Of a stretch of 64,000 bases of DNA, positions 58,661-64,000 are shown piece after piece. The notes under the pieces are model-generated. The model searched no databases and was not told the DNA's origin. It saw only the letters and a list, made by a program, of their open reading frames with translations. Position numbers and translations under genes: made by a program. Every line of letters starts with the position of its first letter. Position 1 is the first letter of the stretch. Source of the DNA: Atherix ibis (Eukaryota; Arthropoda; Insecta; Diptera; Athericidae); contig OY282608.1 in the NCBI GenBank assembly GCA_958298945.1, forward strand, positions 14,361,933-14,425,932, read 5' to 3'.

Positions 58661-59966
58661 AACTAACAAACTAACAAGCCAACAAACCAACAAACCAACA
58701 AACCAACAAACCAACAACCCAACAAACCAACAAACCAGCAAACCAACAAACCAACAAACCAACAAACCAACAAACCAACAAACCAACAAACCAACAAATC
58801 AACAAACCAACAAACGAACAAATGAACAAACAAACAAACCGACAAACCAACAAACCAACAAGCCAACAAGCCAACAAACCAACAAACGAACAAACAAACA
58901 AACCAACAAACCAATAAACCAACAAACCAACAAACCAACAAACAACAAACCAACAAACAAACAAACCACCAAACGAACAAACCAACAAACCAACAAACCA
59001 ATAAACCAACAAACCAACAAACCGAGAAACCAGCAAACTAACAAACCAACAAGCCAACAAACCAACAAACCAACAAACCAACAAACAAACAAACCAACAA
59101 ACCAACAAACCAACAAACCAACAAACCAACAAACCAATAAACCAACAAACCAAAAAACCAACAAACCAACAAACCAACAAACCAACAAACCAACAAGCCA
59201 ACAAACCAAAAAGCCAACAAACCAACAAACCAACAAACGAACAAACGAACAAACGAACAAACCAACAAACCAAAAAACCAACAAACCAACAAACGAACAA
59301 ACCAACAAACCAACAAGCCAACAAACCAACAAACCAACAAGCCAATAAACCAACCAACCAACAAACGAACAAACAAACAAACCAACAAACCAACAAACCA
59401 ACAAACCAAGTAACCAACAAACCAACAAACGAACAAACCAATAAACAAGCAAACCAACAAACGAACAAACCAACAAACAAACAAGCCAACAAACCAACGA
59501 AGCAACAAACCAACAAACCAAGAAACCAACAAACTAACAAGCCAACAAACCAACAAACCAACAAACCAACAAACCAACAAACCAACAAAACAACAAACCA
59601 ACAACGCACAAACAAACAAACCAACAAACCAACAAACCAACAAACCAAAAAACCAACAAACCAACAAACCAACAAGCCAACAAACCAACAAACCAAGTAA
59701 CCAACAAACCAACAAACCAACAAGCTAACCAACCAATAAACCAATAAACCAACAAACGAACAAACGAACAAACCAACAAACCAACAAACCAACAAGCCAA
59801 CAAACCAAGAAGCCAAAAAACAAACAAGCCAACAAACGAACAAACGAACAAACCAAAAAACCAACAAACCAACAAGCCAAAAAAAGAACAAACCAAACAA
59901 CCAACAAACCAACAAACCAACAAACCATCAAACCAACAAACGAACAAACCAACAAGCCAACAAACC

Positions 59967-59977
59967 AAAAAAAAAAA
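59967..59977. repeat. A11 tract, landmark copy 3
   Basis: Run of 11 A, followed by GCAAACG, in the distal copy of the large duplicated block. Confidence 0.9.
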
Positions 59978-60099
59978 GCAAACGAACAAACTAACAAACC
60001 AACAAACCAACAAACCAACAAACCAACAAACCGACAAACCAACAAACCAACAAACCAACAAACCAACAAGCCAACAAGCCAACAAACTAACAATGGAAC

Positions 60100-61330
60100 A
60101 AACCAAGAAACCAACAAACCAACAAAACGACAAGCCCACAAACCAACAAACCAACAAGCCAACAAACCAACAAACCAACGATCGAATAAACCAACAAACC
60201 AACAAACCAACAAACCAACAAACGAAGAAACCAACAAACCAACAAACCAAAAAAACAACAAACCAATAAACCAAGTAACCAACAAACCAACAAACGAACA
60301 AACCAACAAACCAACAAGCCAAGAAGGCAACAAACCAACAAGCCAACAAACCAACAAGCAAACAAACGAACAAACGAACAAACCAACAAACCAACAAACC
60401 AACAAACCAACAAGCCAACAAGCGAACAAACCAACAAACCAACAAACCAACAAACCAAAAAACCAATAAACAAACAAACCAACAAGCCAACAAACCAAAA
60501 AACTTACAAACCAACAAACCAAGTAACCAACAAACCAACAAACGAACAAACCAACAAACCAACAAGCCAACAAGCCAACAAACCAACAAGTCAACAAACC
60601 AACAATCCAAAAACGACCAAACGAACAAACAATTAAACCAACAAACCAACAAACCAACAAGCCACCAAACCAACAAACCAAAAAACCAACAAACAAACAA
60701 ACCAACAAACGAACAAACCAAGAAACCAACAAACCAACAAAACAACAAGCCCACAAACCAACAAACCAACTAGCCAACAAACCAACAAACCAACGATCGA
60801 ATAAACCAACAAACCAACAAACCAACAAACCAACAAACGAAGAAACCAACAAACCAACAAACCAAAAAAACAACAAACCAATAAACCAAGTAACCAACAA
60901 ACCAACAAACGAACAAACCAACAAACCAACAAGCCAAGAAGGCAACAAACCAACAAGCCAACAAACCAACAAGCAAACAAACGAACAAACGAACAAACCA
61001 ACAAACCAACAAACCAACAAACCAACAAGCCAACAAGCGAACAAACCAACAAACCAACAAACCAACAAACCAAAAAACCAATAAACAAACAAACCAACAA
61101 GCCAACAAACCAAAAAACCAACAAACCAACAAACCAAGTAACCAACAAACCAACAAACGAACAAACCAACAAACCAACAAGCCAACAAGCCAACAAACCA
61201 ACAAGTCAACAAACCAACAATCCAACAAACGACCAAACGAACAAACAATTAAACCAACAAACCAACAAACCAACAAGCCACCAAACCAACAAACCAAAAA
61301 ACCAACAAACAAACAAACCAACAAACGAAC
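60100..61330. repeat. 615-bp tandem duplication in the distal block
   Basis: CGATCG occurs at 60,179-60,184 and 60,794-60,799, and CAATTAAACC recurs at 616 bp (AATT at 60,631 and 61,247). The 1-bp difference comes from CCAAAAACG versus CCAACAAACG. The proximal block has only one copy, which accounts for the offset change from 10,322 to 10,937. Confidence 0.87.
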
Positions 61331-64000
61331 AAACCAACAAACAAACAAACCAATAAACCAACAAGCCAACAAGCCAACAAACCAACAAGCCAACAAACGA
61401 ACAAACCAAAAAACCATCAAACCAAAAAACCAACAAACCAACAAATTAACAAACCAAAAAACCAACAAACCAACAAACCAACAAACCAACATACCAACAA
61501 ACCAAAAAACCATCAAATCAACAAACCAACAAACCAATAAACCAACAAGCCAATAAACCAAAAAACCAACAAACCAACAAACAAACAAACCAACAAACGA
61601 ACAAAGCAACAAACCATCAAACCAATAAGCCAACAAGCCAACAAACCAACAAGCCAACAAACGAACAAACCAACAAACAAACAAACCAAGAAACCAACAA
61701 ACCAACAAACTAACAAACCAACAAACCAACAAACCAACAAACCAACAAACCAACAAACCAACAAACCAACAAACCAACAAACCAACAAACGAACAAACAA
61801 ACAAACCAACAAACCAACAAACCAAAAAACCAACAAACCAACAAACCAACAAGATAACAAACAAACAAACCAAGTAACCAACAAACCAACAAACCAACAA
61901 GCCAACAAACCAATAAACCAACAAACGAACAAACGAACAAACCAACAAATCAACAAACCAACAAGCCAACAAACCAACAAGCCAACAAACGAACAAACCA
62001 ACAAACCAACAAACTAACAAACCATCAAACCAACAAACGAACAAACCAACAAGCCAACAAACCAACAAACCAACAAACCAACAAACTAACAAACCAACAA
62101 ACAAACAAACCAACAAACCAACAAACCGACAAACCAACAAACCAACAAAACAACAAACCAACAAGCCAACAACCTAACAACCTAACAAACTAACAAACGA
62201 ACAAACCAGCAAACCAACAAACCAAAAAACCAACAAAACAACAAGCCCACAAACCAACAAACCAACAAGCCAACAAACCAACAAACCAACCAACGAACAA
62301 ACCAACAAACCAACAAACCAACAAACCAACAAACGAAGAAACCAACAAACCAACAAACCAAAAAACCAACAAACCAATAAACCAAGTATCCAACAAACGA
62401 ACAAACCAACAAACCAACAAGCCAAGAAGGCAACAAACCAACAAGCCAACAAACCAACAAGCAAACAAACAAACAAACGAACAAAAAAACAAACCAACAA
62501 ACCAACAAACCAACAAGCCAACAAGCGAACAAACCAACAAACCAACAAACTAACAAACCAACAAACCAAAAAACCAATAAACAAACAAACCAACAAGCCA
62601 ACAAACCAAAAAACCAACAAACCAACAAACCAAGTAACCAACAAACCAACAAACGACAAACCAACAAACCAACAAGCCAACAAACCAACAAGCCAACACG
62701 CCAACAAACCAACAAGCCAACAAACCAACAAGCCAACAAACCAACAAGCCAACAAACGACCAAACGAACAAACCATTAAACCAACAAACCAACAAACCAA
62801 CAAGCCACCAAACCAACAAACCAAAAAACTAACAAACAAACAAATCAACAAACGAACAAACCAACAAACCAACAAACCAACAAACCAACAAGCCAACAAG
62901 CCCACAAACCAACAAGCCAACAAACGAACAAACCAAAAAACCATCAAACCAACAAACCAACAAACCAAAAAACCAACAAACCAACAAACCAACAAACCAA
63001 CAAACCAATAAACCAACAAACCAACAAACCAACAAGCCAATAAACCAAAAAACCAACAAACCAACAAATAAAACAAACCAACAAACCAACAAACCAACAA
63101 CCAACAAACCAACAAGCCAACAAACCAACAAGCCAACAAACGAACAAACCAACAATCCAACAAACCAACAAACCAACAAACCAACAAACGAACAAACCAA
63201 CAAACCAACAAACCAACAAACCAACAAACCAACAAACCAACAAACCAAGTAACCAACAAACCAACAAACGAACAAACCAACAAACAAACAAACTAACAAA
63301 CGAACAAACCAACAAACAAACAAACCAACAAACCAACAAACCAACAAACCAACAAACCAACAAACCAACAAACTAACAAACCAACAAGCCAACAAACCAA
63401 CAAACCAACAAACAAACAAACCAACAAACCAACAAACCAACAAACCAACAAACGAACAAACCAACAAACGAACAAACCAACAAACCAACATACCAGCAAA
63501 CCAACACACCAACAAACAAATAAACCAAGAAACCAACAAACCAACAAACCAACAAACCAACAAACCAACAAACCAACAAGCCAACAAACCAATAATCCAA
63601 CAAACCAACAAACCAACAAACAAACAAACCAACAAACCAACAAACCAACAAACCAACAAACCAACAAACGAACAAACCAACAAACGAACAAACCAACAAA
63701 CCAACAAACCAACAAACCAACACAGCAGCAAACCAACACACCAACAAACCAATAAACCAAGAAACCAACAAACCAACAAACCAACAAACCAACAAACCAA
63801 CAAACCAACAAGCCAACAAACCAACAAACCAACAAACCAACAAACCAACAAACCTACAAACCAACAAGCACACAAACCAACAAGCCAACAAACGGACAAA
63901 CCAAGTAACCAACAAATCAACAAGCCAACAAACCAACAAACCAACAAACGAACAAACGAACAAACCAACAAACCAACAAGCCAAGAAACCAACAAACCAA

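Larger units (their letters stand above)
1..64000. repeat. Octanucleotide satellite array, unit CCAACAAA / TTTGTTGG, spanning the whole window
   Basis: Units of 8 bp follow one another from the first base to the last with no unique sequence between them. The commonest unit is CCAACAAA; nearly all others differ from it by one base, often C2 to G, C1 to A, A8 to G or C5 to T/A/G. The + strand is almost free of T and G, an extreme strand asymmetry. The array reads in one orientation throughout. It is built of higher-order repeats listed separately. Open frames up to 890 codons occur, mainly on the - strand, but they come from the scarcity of stop triplets and encode only the eight-residue cycle LVCWFVGL; no start signal, domain or codon bias supports any of them. 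Length and HOR organisation resemble a eukaryotic satellite; that assignment is inference. Confidence 0.97.
58660..64000. repeat. Large duplicated block E, distal copy, cut by the window edge
   Basis: Direct copy of 48,280-53,130. The match still holds at the last bases: the CGGACAAACC-CAAGTAACC string at 63,893 corresponds to 53,021, and the following 100 bp agree up to base 64,000. The copy therefore probably continues beyond the window. It contains one extra 615-bp duplication and a later net loss of 65-72 bp relative to the proximal copy. Confidence 0.87.

Noticed and set aside
60179..60799. CGATCG palindromes at 60,179 and 60,794 as regulatory or recombination sites
   Set aside because: They are two copies of one variant pair inside a 615-bp duplication. 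The palindrome is 6 bp and nothing around it suggests a site.
1..64000. CRISPR array
   Set aside because: There is regular repetition, but no unique spacers between repeats, no 25-40-bp repeat and no cas genes.
1..64000. Telomeric array
   Set aside because: The strand asymmetry (G/T strand with GG doublets) is telomere-like, but TTTGTTGG matches no telomere repeat I know, the variants are too many, and the kilobase HORs do not fit telomerase synthesis. A subtelomeric place remains possible.
1..64000. Membrane or surface repeat protein gene family
   Set aside because: The hydrophobic octapeptide looks like membrane segments, but all three frames give it, 1-bp slips are frequent, and no N-terminal or C-terminal unique domain exists anywhere.
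1..64000. Whole array as a pure assembly artefact
   Set aside because: Not excluded, but the ordered variants, copied slips and whole-unit differences between HOR copies are hard to make by random error. Copy number and block order still need support from spanning reads.

Overview
The whole 64 kb window is one uninterrupted tandem array of an 8-bp unit, CCAACAAA on the + strand (TTTGTTGG on the - strand). It enters at base 1 and leaves at base 64,000, so both ends lie outside the window and the array holds at least about 8,000 units. I find no credible protein gene, tRNA, rRNA, insertion sequence, CRISPR array, origin or promoter. The + strand is almost only A and C and the - strand almost only T and G. 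Stop codons need a T on the + strand, which is rare, so very long open frames appear by composition alone. Because 8 and 3 share no factor, every frame of a strand gives the same eight-residue cycle (LVCWFVGL on -, NKPTNQQT on +). These frames are not annotated as genes.

The information lies in the order of variant units: CGAACAAA, CAAACAAA, CCAACAAG, CCAATAAA, CCAAAAAA, CTAACAAA, CCATCAAA, CCAAGAAA and the double variant CCAAGTAA. Strings of these variants recur in the same order kilobases apart, which defines higher-order repeats (HORs) made of direct segmental duplications. Layout: 1-890 lead-in with a 288-bp duplication; 890-6,250 two copies of a 2,725-bp HOR; 6,250-8,720 a linker and a diverged third copy; 8,720-14,270 mixed units with a 1.68-kb duplication; 14,270-26,280 three copies of a 3.9-4.3-kb HOR, each with a pure CGAACAAA run; 26,280-27,620 a degenerate island; 27,430-31,140 duplications of 1.90 and 2.06 kb; 31,140-37,220 short HORs marked by ATTAAAAAACC; 37,220-50,300 a 2.9-3.4-kb HOR series; 48,280-53,130 and 58,660-64,000 two copies of one block about 10.4-10.9 kb apart; 53,130-58,660 duplications of 1.94, 0.30 and 1.88 kb.

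Differences between copies are mostly substitutions and gains or losses of whole 8-bp units, with occasional 1-bp phase slips that are themselves copied. This fits repeated unequal exchange or replication-based amplification of long segments on top of single-unit slippage. No segment is inverted.

The host cannot be identified, since there is no gene to place it. Length, HOR structure and absence of genes are most like a eukaryotic satellite (heterochromatic or subtelomeric), but a prokaryotic repeat locus or an assembly effect cannot be excluded. I do not recognise the unit as a named satellite or as a known telomere repeat. All HOR borders were found by eye from matching landmarks and are accurate to tens of bases at best.
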